The notes under the pieces: model-generated
Told to the model about the DNA's origin: nothing
The model's database searches: none
What the model saw: only the letters and a program-made list of their open reading frames with translations
Position numbers and translations under genes: made by a program
DNA from: Rhodobiaceae bacterium
GTDB lineage: Bacteria; Pseudomonadota; Alphaproteobacteria; Rhizobiales; Tepidamorphaceae
NCBI GenBank assembly: GCA_020637855.1
Contig: JACKJR010000001.1
Span: 434,001 to 498,000, forward strand
Length of the DNA stretch: 64,000 bases
Reading direction: 5' to 3'
Shown: positions 35,699 to 44,574 of the stretch, one piece after another
Layout of the letters: each line of letters starts with the position of its first letter
How positions within the stretch are numbered: position 1 is the first letter of the stretch

Positions 35699-36633
35699 TT
35701 GCGCACCGCCCCGAAGGTGATGCCGCGAAGCAGGTGCTTGCGAAGCAGGATGGTGAAAACCATCACCGGTAGCAGGAACAGCGTTGCGCCGGCGGCCACT
35801 GCCGGCCAGTCCTGACCGCCATTTCCGATGATGGTCGGGATGAAGGGCGGCGCCGTCTGCGCCGTGCCGGACGTCAACAGCACGGCGAAGGCATATTCGT
35901 TCCAGGCAAAGATCAGGCAGAAGATCGCCGTCGCCGCGATGCCGGTTGCGGCCTGCGGCAACACCACCTTGGTAAAGGCCTGAAAGCGGGTATAGCCGTC
36001 GATCAGGGCTGCTTCCTCGTATTCGCGCGGTATCTCGTCGATGAAGCCTTTAAGCAGCCAGACGGACAGCGAGAGATTGACCGCCGTATAGAGCAGGATC
36101 ATGCCGGTATGGGTGTCCGACAGGCCAAGGTTGCGGAACATCAGAAAGATCGGGATCGCCACGGCAATGGGCGGCATCATCCGTGTCGACAGGATGAAGA
36201 ATAGCAGATCGTCCTTCAGCGGAATCCGGTAGCGCGAGAAGGCATAGGCCGCGAGCGTGCCGAGGAAGACCGACAGGAAGGTCGAGCCAAAGCCGATGAT
36301 GACCGAGTTCATGAAGCGCTCACCGAAGCGCGATGGCCCCGCGATCACCATGCCCTTGTCGTGAACGATCTCCTCGTACCAGGTCTGCGGAGGATGCGCG
36401 TCGAGGTATTCCGGTGTTTGCCGGGTCTGGGTCGTGAACAGGTTCACATAGCCTTCCAGTGTCGGCTGGAAGGTCACCTTCGGAGGATAGGCGATCGAGT
36501 CAGCGGACGACTTGAACCCGGTCGCCAGGATCCACAGCAGCGGCATCAGCGTGATCAGCGCATAACCGATCACGAGGACACCCGCGACCCACTTCTGGGT
36601 GGAAGAGGGTTCGGTGACGGAATAGCCGCTCAT
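35695..36633 (-). CDS. Carbohydrate ABC transporter permease (MalG type)
   Basis: Inner-membrane permease of 312 aa with six helices and the EAA loop EYEEAALIDGYTRFQAFTKVVLP for ATPase contact. A long periplasmic insert (about residues 45-100) follows helix 1, typical of MalG relatives. ATG 36633 overlaps the stop of the other permease by 4 bp; the frame extends spuriously to 36933 over that gene. Confidence 0.92.
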   Translation of the reverse strand: MSGYSVTEPSSTQKWVAGVLVIGYALITLMPLLWILATGFKSSADSIAYPPKVTFQPTLEGYVNLFTTQTRQTPEYLDAHPPQTWYEEIVHDKGMVIAGPSRFGERFMNSVIIGFGSTFLSVFLGTLAAYAFSRYRIPLKDDLLFFILSTRMMPPIAVAIPIFLMFRNLGLSDTHTGMILLYTAVNLSLSVWLLKGFIDEIPREYEEAALIDGYTRFQAFTKVVLPQAATGIAATAIFCLIFAWNEYAFAVLLTSGTAQTAPPFIPTIIGNGGQDWPAVAAGATLFLLPVMVFTILLRKHLLRGITFGAVRK

Positions 36634-37577
36634 CGCTCTTTCACCTTGTTCAGCGCCTTGACGTAGATCGAGGCGAGCCCGAAGACCGTGACGAACAGGA
36701 TGATCGCGTAGGCCGACGAGTAGCCGGTGCGCCACTTCTCGAATGCTTCGCGCTTGAGGTCGATCGAGGTCAGCGTCGTGGTGTTGCCGGGCCCGCCGCC
36801 GGTGAGCTGGACGACGAGATCGAACATCTTGAAGTTCTCGATGCCGCGGAACAGCACCGCGAGCATCAGGAACGGCAGCACCATGGGTACCGTGATCGTC
36901 CAGAACTGGCGCCACTTGGACGCGCGGTCGCATTCAGCGGCCTCATAGATACTTTCGGGGATCGAGCGCAGGCCCGCGAGGCAGATCAGCATCACGAAGG
37001 GCGTCCACATCCATGTGTCGACGATGACGATGGCCCAGGGCGCAAGCGACACATCGCCGATCATGGTGAAACTCGTCGGGTCGGCGCCGGTGAAGAACGC
37101 CACCACGTAATTGAACAGGCCGATCTGCGGTTGATAGAGGAAGGTCCAGAAGTTGCCGACAACGGCCGGCGACAGCATCATCGGCAGCACGATGATGGTC
37201 GTCCACAGATCGTTGCCCTTGAATTTCTGATTGATGAGCCAGGCGAGCGCGAAGCCGATCAGCACCTGCAGAACCAGCGTCCAGAACAGGAAATGCGCTG
37301 TCGCTTGCATGGTCAGCCAGATGTCGGCGTCGCCCAGGATGCGCTCGTAATTGCGCGTGCCGATCCATTTGACTTCGGCATTCGGGCGGTTTGCCCGGTA
37401 ATTCGTGAAGCTCAGGTAGATGGTCCACAGCAGCGGGAAGATGTTGATCGCCAGCAGCAGGAAGATCGTCGGCGCGACGAAGATCCATGCGATCGCCCTG
37501 TCGGACAGCCCCTTGATGCGGCGCGCGACCTTCGGCGGCGTTGCTCTGGCGACGTGATCTATCGTTGTCCCGGACAT
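36630..37577 (-). CDS. Carbohydrate ABC transporter permease (MalF type)
   Basis: Inner-membrane permease of 315 aa with six helices. The EAA loop is IYEAAECDRASKWRQFWTITVP. The N-terminal cytosolic tail (about 25 residues) and GGPGNTTTLTSIDL near the C-terminus fit the CUT1 family. Forms the channel with the downstream permease. About 120 bp and a strong hairpin separate it from the binding-protein gene. Confidence 0.92.
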   Translation of the reverse strand: MSGTTIDHVARATPPKVARRIKGLSDRAIAWIFVAPTIFLLLAINIFPLLWTIYLSFTNYRANRPNAEVKWIGTRNYERILGDADIWLTMQATAHFLFWTLVLQVLIGFALAWLINQKFKGNDLWTTIIVLPMMLSPAVVGNFWTFLYQPQIGLFNYVVAFFTGADPTSFTMIGDVSLAPWAIVIVDTWMWTPFVMLICLAGLRSIPESIYEAAECDRASKWRQFWTITVPMVLPFLMLAVLFRGIENFKMFDLVVQLTGGGPGNTTTLTSIDLKREAFEKWRTGYSSAYAIILFVTVFGLASIYVKALNKVKER

Positions 37578-37656
37578 GAGACAGTCTACCCAGCAATAAG
37601 GTGAGAAGGTAAGCGGGGCGGGCCAGCAGCCACTTCATCCCGCACGAATTTGGCTG

Positions 37657-37686
37657 ATAGCCCGGCCCGCACACAGGCCGGGCTAT
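37657..37686 (-). other. 11-bp hairpin after the binding-protein gene
   Basis: ATAGCCCGGCC and GGCCGGGCTAT pair perfectly around an 8-nt loop, just after the binding-protein stop in the direction of transcription. No T-tract follows. Such structures commonly keep binding-protein mRNA above that of the permeases. Confidence 0.6.
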
Positions 37687-37697
37687 CTGGATGTTGG

Positions 37698-39020
37698 TTA
37701 CATCTTGCCGTCGTCCTGGAAGACTTCGGTCCAGTCGGCGACCAGGCCGTCCAGCGCTTCCTGAGCGGTGCCTTCACCTGCGATCACATACTTGTGGACG
37801 CGATCCTGCATCGACAGCAGCAGCGAGGCATAGGACGGCTCGGCCCAGAAGTCCTTCACGATGGCCATGGATTCCAGGAAGGCCTTGTTGAAGGGGGTCT
37901 TGTCGGGGAAGTCCGGAGCTTCGACGACCGAGCGCATGGCCGAGGCGCCGCCCGCTGCGGTCCATTTGGCCTGGATATCGGGCTGTGCGAACCACTTGAT
38001 GTATTCAAGTGCTGCGTCCTGGTGCTCGGAATAGGACACCACCGATATGCCCTGTCCGCCGAGCTGTGCGAAATGGCCGTCCGGGCCTGCCGGGTTCGCG
38101 AAGTAACCGGACTTGTCGCCGCCCACGTTCGGGTCAGCGTTCACGCCGGGCCAGATGAAGGCGAAGTTCATCTGCAAGGCTACCTGTCCCGACTTGTAGG
38201 CATCGATATCCTCGGACATGTACCAGTCCGACGATCCCGGAGGCGTGCAGCAGTCGTACAGCGCCTTGTAGAACTCAAGACCTGCGACGGCACCCTTCGA
38301 GTTCACATAGCCCTGGAGATCATAGGGCTTGTCCGGGTTTTCGTACTTGAAACCGTAATTATAGAGCGCGTTGGTCACGCCCATGGTGATGCCTTCCGAG
38401 CCGCGCTCGGTATAGATGGCAGCGCCGTAGACGGTCTTGCCGTCGATTTCCCGGCCCTGGAAGAACGTGGCGATGTCCTTGAGTTCCTCAAGCGTCTTGG
38501 GAACGCCAAGATCGCGGCCATACTTTTCCTTGAATTCCGCCTGCAGTTCCGGCTCGGAGAACCAGTCCTTGCGATAGGTCCAGCCGACGACATCGGCATA
38601 GGCCGGCAGCGCCCAGTAGTTCGGTGTGTTCTTGGGCCATTCCGCATAACCGGTCACGGTTGCGGGGATGAAATCGCCCATCGAGATGCCTTCCTTCTCG
38701 AAGAACGGATTGAGCTTGACGTAATGCCCGGCCTCGGCGCCAAGGCCGATCCACTGGCTGTCACCGATCATCAGATCGCAGAGCTTGCCGCCGGAATTCA
38801 GCTCGTTGAGCATGCGGTCGGCGAAATTCGGCCACGGCACGAACTCGAAGCTCATTTTGTGGCCTGTCTTGGCCTCGAAGTCCTTGGACAGTTCGACCAG
38901 CGCGTTCGCAGGGTCCCATGCCGCCCAACACAGCGTGAGATCGTCCGCACGGGCTTGCGCGGCGGGTTGGGCTGCAACAGCCGCCAACATTGCTGCCGCA
39001 AATATATGCGCTTTCTTCAT
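37698..39020 (-). CDS. Carbohydrate ABC transporter substrate-binding protein
   Basis: Periplasmic binding protein of 440 aa, family 1 (MalE-like). Signal peptide MKKAHIFAAAMLAAVAAQPAAQARA. The mature protein starts DDLTLCWAAWDPANALVELSKDFE and has the hinge-type stretch LCDLMIGDSQWIGLGAEAGHYVKL. Several Trp and Tyr residues (WALPAYADVVGWTYR) could stack on a sugar. First gene of the operon; the kinase at its far end suggests a three- or four-carbon ketose or polyol as cargo. Confidence 0.92.
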   Translation of the reverse strand: MKKAHIFAAAMLAAVAAQPAAQARADDLTLCWAAWDPANALVELSKDFEAKTGHKMSFEFVPWPNFADRMLNELNSGGKLCDLMIGDSQWIGLGAEAGHYVKLNPFFEKEGISMGDFIPATVTGYAEWPKNTPNYWALPAYADVVGWTYRKDWFSEPELQAEFKEKYGRDLGVPKTLEELKDIATFFQGREIDGKTVYGAAIYTERGSEGITMGVTNALYNYGFKYENPDKPYDLQGYVNSKGAVAGLEFYKALYDCCTPPGSSDWYMSEDIDAYKSGQVALQMNFAFIWPGVNADPNVGGDKSGYFANPAGPDGHFAQLGGQGISVVSYSEHQDAALEYIKWFAQPDIQAKWTAAGGASAMRSVVEAPDFPDKTPFNKAFLESMAIVKDFWAEPSYASLLLSMQDRVHKYVIAGEGTAQEALDGLVADWTEVFQDDGKM

Positions 39021-39049
39021 CGGATTTTCCTCCCGTATTGAGAACGCTG

Positions 39050-39216
39050 GGTCATGGACTCATAAAGGAGACGGATTTGGCGGCTGAAATGTCGAATTTG
39101 CCCTCCGACTTCGTTGCGAAGCCATGAAAACCGGCAAGGTTTCCTGCGGCTATCGCGCCTGGTCAGTAACCAAATTCGCTCATGCCAGAATCCATCTCCT
39201 TTATGAGTTCATGACC
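39050..39216. repeat. Long inverted repeat in the ABC operon leader
   Basis: The arm at 39050-39081 and the inverse of the arm at 39184-39216 match over about 32 bases with two substitutions and one indel; the shared core is CTCATAAAGGAGA. The arms are 102 bp apart. The whole 167-bp unit lies in the 388-bp gap 30 bp upstream of the binding-protein start. It could be a MITE-like insertion or a regulatory structure; no target-site duplication is obvious. Confidence 0.65.
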
Positions 39217-39274
39217 TAAGGCATTCAGATGCACCCCTCATTGGGTCCTCGGGTGTGCTATCTTCCCTATAAAT

Positions 39275-39318
39275 GAGGAACGTACCTCTTGTCTACAATT
39301 TTTTGAGGTACGATCCTC
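39275..39318. promoter_or_regulatory. Pair of LacI-type operators
   Basis: GAGGAACGTACCTC (39275-39288) and GAGGTACGATCCTC (39305-39318) are two versions of one palindrome, 30 bp apart centre to centre, about three helical turns. They lie between the LacI gene's 3' end and the transporter operon, so they probably repress that operon cooperatively. Confidence 0.7.
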
Positions 39319-39408
39319 AAATTTGAACGCCTTTCCACAGGTGATGGTCGTGTAATTTCAAGCGGGCAGGCTTTAAAAGAGTGGGATTCGCGGGTGTTTG
39401 AAGCGGGG

Positions 39409-40434
39409 TCAGGGGAGATTTTCGCGGACGATGATGTCGATGCGGATGCGTTCCTGTGCCTCGAATATAGGCAGATCGTCACTCAGGGTCCGCAGGATGC
39501 GCATGGCGCTGCGCACCAGATGCCCAACGTTTTGCGCGATGACCGCGGCAATTTCATTGTCCATGAGCGCCTGTCGCGTGGCTGGTGTGAGTTCGTGTGA
39601 AATGACGACAAGCTCTGCCAGGCGTTCGCTTTTGCGTAAGGCGCTCAGCAGCGGCATGTTGCCGGCTCCCATCGAGTAGACCCCGACGATGTCGGGCCGT
39701 GACATGATCACTTCGCGCGTAATTTTTTCCATGCGCTCGGCATCGTCATAGGACTCAATGGAGGGGAGGGCCTTGAGTCTGGGGAAGTCGTTCGAAATGA
39801 CCTGATCGAACCCCAGGCGTCGATCGAGGCTGTCCCGCGATCGCATGGAATTCGTGACGACCAGCACCTCGCCTTCGCGCGGAATAAGCCGCCCCATTAG
39901 CAACCCGGCCGTTCGTCCTGCTGCTATGCTATTGATACCAATAAAATAATCCCGCGCTGAGTTGGGAAGATCGGAGACCAGCGCAACCACTTTCACGCCT
40001 GCATCCTTTAAGCGCGCGACCGCGTCTCGCACCTGCGGCGTTTCGGGCACCATGATCGCGACGCCGTCCAGCCGTGCCGCGTTCAGCGACCGCAGCGTAC
40101 GGACAATCGCATGCGGATCATGCAGCGGCACCGTCACGACCTTGAGCACGATGCGGTCCGCGATTTGTGATGAGGTGGCCTCCTTCAGCGCCGCCTTTAG
40201 CGTGTCCGTAAACTGGCTCGGTCCCTCGGGCAGAACAAAGGTGAAATGATATAGCCGTTGCCGCGCCAGATTGGCCGCATACGTGTCGCGGACATAACCG
40301 AGGCGCTCCACGGCTCCTTGCACTTTGGCAATCGTCTTTTCGCGCACGCCAGGGCGCGCGTTCAAAACGCGATCAACGGTTGCCAGGCTGACACCCGCCT
40401 CCTTGGCGATGTCATGGACGGTAGGCTTATTCAT
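39409..40434 (-). CDS. LacI family transcriptional repressor
   Basis: Regulator of 341 aa. The N-terminal helix-turn-helix TVHDIAKEAGVSLATVDRVLNARPGV (residues 4-29) is canonical, with the hinge helix near 50-60, followed by a periplasmic-binding-protein-like sensor domain of the ribose/xylose type. It is codirectional with and upstream of the ABC/kinase operon, and the GAGGTACG palindromes in front of both transcription units mark its probable operators. The inducer is likely the transported sugar or its phosphate. Confidence 0.92.
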   Translation of the reverse strand: MNKPTVHDIAKEAGVSLATVDRVLNARPGVREKTIAKVQGAVERLGYVRDTYAANLARQRLYHFTFVLPEGPSQFTDTLKAALKEATSSQIADRIVLKVVTVPLHDPHAIVRTLRSLNAARLDGVAIMVPETPQVRDAVARLKDAGVKVVALVSDLPNSARDYFIGINSIAAGRTAGLLMGRLIPREGEVLVVTNSMRSRDSLDRRLGFDQVISNDFPRLKALPSIESYDDAERMEKITREVIMSRPDIVGVYSMGAGNMPLLSALRKSERLAELVVISHELTPATRQALMDNEIAAVIAQNVGHLVRSAMRILRTLSDDLPIFEAQERIRIDIIVRENLP

Positions 40435-40470
40435 TCGGCGTTCCTCGCCGTCCGAAGTTATGATGCGTAC

Positions 40471-40483
40471 TGAGGTACGTCAA
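40471..40483. promoter_or_regulatory. Probable LacI operator at its own promoter
   Basis: TGAGGTACGTCAA shares the TGAGGTACG half of the operators at 39275-39318 and lies 37 bp upstream of the LacI start, implying autoregulation. The second half is degenerate. Confidence 0.5.
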
Positions 40484-40720
40484 TCATGCGGAATGCTGTG
40501 AAATACTGGTATTTGCCTGTTGGATAGGCTTGAACGCTATTGGTCTTATCCACACGCGTCCATGTTTCAGGCTGCAACACCGACCGGGCGGCCCAAAATG
40601 TCCCGGTTGCACTGAACGTTGATCTCAAGCGCCACGTTGGATGGGTTGGTGGTGCGTGGGCTGACAGGCATGATCGTACCGGCCCGGCCTTTTGAATTGT
40701 GCTTCCTCCATCGCTTATCT

Positions 40721-40848
40721 CCGCACGCCATGACAAGCCATTCGCCATACCGCCTCTCCGTCGCGCAGATGATGGACTGGATGGAAAAATCGATTATTTG
40801 AGATAATTATAATTCAATCTGTGCCAATCCCATGCGCTCAGAAGGAAA
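40721..40848 (+). pseudogene. dusA 5'-end relic, copy A (putative att site)
   Basis: From ATG 40730 the frame reads MTSHSPYRLSVAQMMDWM, recognisable as the N-terminus of tRNA-dihydrouridine synthase A (consensus RFSVAPMMDWT), then diverges and stops after 23 codons. Copy C at 59813 aligns over the full 128 bp without gaps at roughly 80 percent; copy B at 52439 aligns over about 90 bp. Homology continues past the dusA part into an AT-rich tail (ATTATTT...TATAATT), as expected for an island end joined to a dusA attachment site. Confidence 0.7.
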
Positions 40849-41025
40849 ACCCTCTTGCAGTATTGCTCGCGATTCGGTGCACGATAGATTGATCGGCGCA
40901 AGTGAAAGGGTGGCAACTCGCCCCAATGCATTCAAATTAAAAGACTGACATGGATGGCTGAGAAAATTTATTATTGCCAGATGGCTAGAGCGATACGTGG
41001 AGCAGGCCGCCATGATTGAGGTCCC

Positions 41026-41796
41026 ATGTATTTAGCTTCAGCTTTTATCGCACTGCTGTTCGTATCTGGCTCTGTGCTGATCGTTTGGAGCGTGTATTTT
41101 AGCGGTATCCGGTTTGTTCGTGCCGGTTTCGGATCAGATACCGAGACCCTGGCGGGTTCGGTTATTATCCGGGTTTCCGCCTTGCACGGTCTCATTCTAG
41201 CGCTCGTATTTGCGCAAGAACTTGTTTCATATGAAGAACTGCAGCGAAATTTGGTCCGAGAGGCGACGGCGGTCGCCGACATCTACAATGACATCGACAG
41301 ATACGGTGCGGAAGAAAAGAGCGCCATCCAATCGTCACTGAGCAGGTACGTCCGGCTTGTGGTGGACAAGGAGTGGCGGATTCTTGCGGAGGGAAACGAA
41401 TTGAGCGCCGAAGGCTGGGCGCTTCGGGAGAAAATATATCAGGCCGTACTTGATCTTGTGCCCGACAACCCACGGCAGGAAGCATTGCGGGATCACATGA
41501 TCAATAAGGTTCAGTTGATTGCCGAATTCAGGCAAGAGCGAGAGAACAATGCAAATCGCACCGTCAATCCGCTCTTCTGGATCGCTGCCATCGTTGGAAT
41601 CGTCCTGATCACCATTCCCTATTTCGTGTTTTCGCCGACCCGATTGCACATAGTATTGCTAAGTGTCTATGGCGCTTTCAGCGGGCTGGTCATGTTCGTG
41701 ATCTACGCTTTCTCGGACCCGTTTTCTGACCCCGGCGCATTGGAGCCGATACCGTTCGAACGGTTGCTGAAAACAGAAATAGGGGAAAGTCGATAG
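41026..41796 (+). CDS. DUF4239 (bestrophin-like) membrane protein
   Basis: Protein of 256 aa with two N-terminal helices (ASAFIALLFVSGSVLIVWSVYF; ALHGLILALVFAQELV), a central soluble segment of about 110 residues, and two C-terminal helices (PLFWIAAIVGIVLITIPYFVF; IVLLSVYGAFSGLVMFVIYAFSDPF). This layout, with VREATAVADIYNDI after helix 2 and the DPF end, fits the DUF4239 family, likened to bestrophin channels. Function unknown. ATG 41026 has GAGGT upstream. Followed 44 bp later by a VanY-like gene. Confidence 0.75.
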   Translation: MYLASAFIALLFVSGSVLIVWSVYFSGIRFVRAGFGSDTETLAGSVIIRVSALHGLILALVFAQELVSYEELQRNLVREATAVADIYNDIDRYGAEEKSAIQSSLSRYVRLVVDKEWRILAEGNELSAEGWALREKIYQAVLDLVPDNPRQEALRDHMINKVQLIAEFRQERENNANRTVNPLFWIAAIVGIVLITIPYFVFSPTRLHIVLLSVYGAFSGLVMFVIYAFSDPFSDPGALEPIPFERLLKTEIGESR

Positions 41797-41840
41797 GTTT
41801 GAACGATGTCTCTACAACGTGCGTCGTTCGGAGGCGACGG

Positions 41841-42638
41841 ATGGCTAACGTGAGAACCCTGACTATTACCGCGATAGCGCTCTCGGCAGTTTTTCATGGT
41901 GTCGCGGCCAACGAAAGAGGTTCGCTTGCCGACACAATATTGCGCCTCGCACCACCTCCTGCGAATGAGGCGCTTGCCGATATACCTGAGGTGGGCCGAC
42001 GGCTTCTCGCCCTTAGAAGCTACGTGCGTGCCGGCTCGAAACTCGCGGATCGGTGGAGCTGGACGGAAGAGAAAATTAAGGCGTTCCAGGGATCGCCGGA
42101 GCAGCAGGCGCTGCTAGCGGAAGTGTCCGCCGTAAGCACACATTTTTCCGAACAAAATCCCGGCTACGAGCTTTACGTAAACACGAGAATACGCAGCCTC
42201 GATGTCCAGATCAGAAATTGGAACGCCAACGAATCCGTCGGCGTTGCGGCTGTCGAAATCCTTGCGGCCTGGAAAGAGCATTTTGGAGATGGCGCTCCGG
42301 AAGTAGAAGAAATCGATCCAGAGAAGTTGCGGATATGGCTTTCCGGTTTCAGCAACACCCAGCGGGCCAATCTTGCAGCCCCGGGACTGACAGCTCATGG
42401 CCGAGGGCACGCCATCGATTTCCAGGTCATGAAGGATGGGCAGATCGTGGCCGGGGCCGACTCCCGACAGATCGAGACAGTCTGGCGCGCGGAGGGATGG
42501 GATGTCAGGCTGAAGGAAAGCGTGTCGGCGGCCGGCCCCTCCTTCAAAGGGCCTCTCATTTCTCCGGATGAGCCGTGGCATTTCGATTACGAGCCCGGCA
42601 GTGCCGCCGTGAGCGATGGTGGCAATGCCGACCAGTAA
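41841..42638 (+). CDS. Secreted VanY/LAS-type peptidase-like protein
   Basis: Protein of 265 aa with a signal peptide (residues 1-23) and the zinc signature of LAS (M15/VanY/MepA) peptidases near its C-terminus: HGRGHAID supplies His186 and Asp193, and EPWHFDY supplies Glu244 and His247, matching HxxGxxxD and ExPWHxE/D. Such enzymes cleave peptidoglycan stem peptides in the periplasm. The N-terminal 170 residues are unassigned. TTG 41799 is in frame, but ATG 41841 with GGAGGCGACGG upstream fits the signal peptide. Confidence 0.75.
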   Translation: MANVRTLTITAIALSAVFHGVAANERGSLADTILRLAPPPANEALADIPEVGRRLLALRSYVRAGSKLADRWSWTEEKIKAFQGSPEQQALLAEVSAVSTHFSEQNPGYELYVNTRIRSLDVQIRNWNANESVGVAAVEILAAWKEHFGDGAPEVEEIDPEKLRIWLSGFSNTQRANLAAPGLTAHGRGHAIDFQVMKDGQIVAGADSRQIETVWRAEGWDVRLKESVSAAGPSFKGPLISPDEPWHFDYEPGSAAVSDGGNADQ

Positions 42639-42660
42639 TCCACGCCCGGCATTGGCCCGA

Positions 42661-44574
42661 CTAATCCTGATGTCCTGCCGTTTCGGCGTTTGAGGAACTG
42701 CTTGCCAACCCGCAGAGTTCAAATACCGGGACGGGCTCCTTGAAACCCTTGAGCGCGGCATCGCCCGCGCTCCTGAACACGAACCGTTCATTTGCCGCGT
42801 TTACGACATCCGAACTCACCAGAATATTTGTCTCTCTCTCTCGGTTGAGCGGCTCAAGCCGTGCCGCGAGGTTCACCGTTGCGCCAAGTGCGGTGTAATT
42901 CATCCTGTCCGAACTGCCGACATTGCCGACGATCGCGTTTCCGGTATGGATGCCGATGCGCGTGCGAAGCGGGCGCGTATCCCCTGATGTCCAGCCGGCA
43001 GTAACCCTGGCGGCAACGCCCACGATCTCAAGTGCTGCCTGGCAGGCGTGAATGGCATGGTCCGGCACTTCGTCGGGGGCGTTCCAGAATGCCATGACCG
43101 CATCGCCGATATATTTATCTACCGTTGCCCCATGCTTCAGAAGAACCCGGGTCACGGCTTCGAAATAATCGGACATGCGGGCCATCACTTCTTCCGGTTC
43201 GATCCCCGCGGACATCGCGGTAAAGTTTTCCAGATCCATGAACAGGACAGTAATCTCTCGTCGCGTCCCCCCGAGGTCTGCGCCAAGGCCGCGTTCGAGA
43301 AATCCTGCCACCAATGCTTTCGGAACGTAGCGGGCAAATATTTTCAGGTTCTCGCGCATCCGGGACATGGAAAGCTGCAGCCGATGGACCTCCTCAATCA
43401 CCGAGTCGACTTCCCCTTCGCGCTCCAGGTCGAAATGCCGGATCCGTTCGGCGTCTTCGCTCAGCCCCAATATCGGTTTGGAGATGCGCCTCGATACCAG
43501 CCAGATGACCGGAATGCTGGCGGCTACGAGCAGGATCGATGCGATCAACGTATTTGCGGAGATGCGTTCAAGAGGTGCGATTATGTCCGAGACAGCCATC
43601 GCGACGAGCAGCGTCTCGGCCGAGCTACCGCCCAGCCGTACAGGCGAGGCGTGGACAATCCATTTACGTCCACCCGCATCCACGAAGCCGACATCGTCTT
43701 GCCCGCCGGCATTGTTTTGCGCTCCGTGCCGCGCAAGCGTATCGAGATCGGTATCGCCTCGATGACCGTCGCCGTCCCAAGATTTTGCGATGACATCCCG
43801 GTCACTGCCGAAGATCGCCAGAATGCCGTCCCGGGCCTGTCGCGCCTCCCGTAGAAAACTGTCGAGTTCAAGCAGCGTGATGTCCACGCCGACGACGCCT
43901 CCGTCGATGCGCTGGCTCATGGAAAGACCCCGGTTCCCTGAACCGACGAACGTATAGACGTCCGTCCGGGCAGGCTTCTCGGAGCCCAGTGCTGCGGAAT
44001 ACCAGGGCCGCAGGCGGGGATCGAAATCTTCTTCTGTCGCGCGGGTCTCCGTCAGCAACCGCCCGCGCTCGTCCAGGAACCGGTCGATGAGCAGAACCCC
44101 GTCCACCGAAGAGCGCAGTATGATTTCCTCGATATATGCGGCGTTGGAAGGCGCGCCCATTTCGGCCAGTCTTTCCGCCGGGCGATGGCGGGTCGGGCCG
44201 ACAAGAAAATAGTCGCCGGTCTCAAGCCCGACGAACAGGGACGAGATCTGCGGCAGTTCTTCCAGGATCTGGATGAAACGCGCACGCAGCGGATGCCCGG
44301 CCTGCGTCGGTGCCACGCCGGCCTCGTGCCAGAACCCGGCACGCGCCAGCGTCATCTCGATAGGGTCGATATGTGCGGCAATCCTGCGGCGAATGATTTC
44401 GGTGGATTGCTGCATCAGTCCTTTGGCTGCGGCAAATGCAACTTCCCGGTTCTGATGGCGATCAAGAAGGATGATCAGGCCAACGAGCACCATGGCTATG
44501 GATAGCGTGACCGCGAAAACGCTCGGCGTTATTGCGATACGTCTGACACTCAATCGACCACCTCGTAGGTGCAT
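42661..44574 (-). CDS. Class III adenylate/guanylate cyclase with sensor and HAMP regions
   Basis: Membrane protein of 637 aa. Helix 1 (SVFAVTLSIAMVLVGLIILL) and helix 2 (LIASILLVAASIPVIWLVS) flank a periplasmic double-Cache-like domain (DPRLRPWYSAAL, VGVDITLLELDSFL). A HAMP segment follows (RRISKPILGLSEDAERI) and the catalytic CHD domain starts near 430: ITVLFMDLENFTAMS with the metal Asp, VDKYIGDAVMAFWNAP, GIHTGNAIVGNVGSSDRMNYTALGATVNLAARL. It probably makes cAMP from an extracellular cue. Overlaps the preceding gene by 25 bp. Confidence 0.92.
   Translation of the reverse strand: MHLRGGRLSVRRIAITPSVFAVTLSIAMVLVGLIILLDRHQNREVAFAAAKGLMQQSTEIIRRRIAAHIDPIEMTLARAGFWHEAGVAPTQAGHPLRARFIQILEELPQISSLFVGLETGDYFLVGPTRHRPAERLAEMGAPSNAAYIEEIILRSSVDGVLLIDRFLDERGRLLTETRATEEDFDPRLRPWYSAALGSEKPARTDVYTFVGSGNRGLSMSQRIDGGVVGVDITLLELDSFLREARQARDGILAIFGSDRDVIAKSWDGDGHRGDTDLDTLARHGAQNNAGGQDDVGFVDAGGRKWIVHASPVRLGGSSAETLLVAMAVSDIIAPLERISANTLIASILLVAASIPVIWLVSRRISKPILGLSEDAERIRHFDLEREGEVDSVIEEVHRLQLSMSRMRENLKIFARYVPKALVAGFLERGLGADLGGTRREITVLFMDLENFTAMSAGIEPEEVMARMSDYFEAVTRVLLKHGATVDKYIGDAVMAFWNAPDEVPDHAIHACQAALEIVGVAARVTAGWTSGDTRPLRTRIGIHTGNAIVGNVGSSDRMNYTALGATVNLAARLEPLNRERETNILVSSDVVNAANERFVFRSAGDAALKGFKEPVPVFELCGLASSSSNAETAGHQD

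Larger units (their letters stand above)
40435..41025. other. 591-bp intergenic region with dusA relic
   Basis: Holds the LacI promoter/operator at its left, then about 230 bp with no feature I can support (a reverse frame of 96 codons exists but has no recognised family), then the dusA 5' relic at 40721-40848, then about 175 AT-richer bases leading to the DUF4239 gene. It marks the left limit of the more AT-rich envelope-gene block. Confidence 0.6.

Noticed and set aside
40458..40748. Reverse frame of 96 codons between lacI and the dusA relic
   Set aside because: Its last 50 residues look protein-like, but it overlaps the probable LacI operator and the dusA relic and matches no family I know, so it may be a fragment at most.
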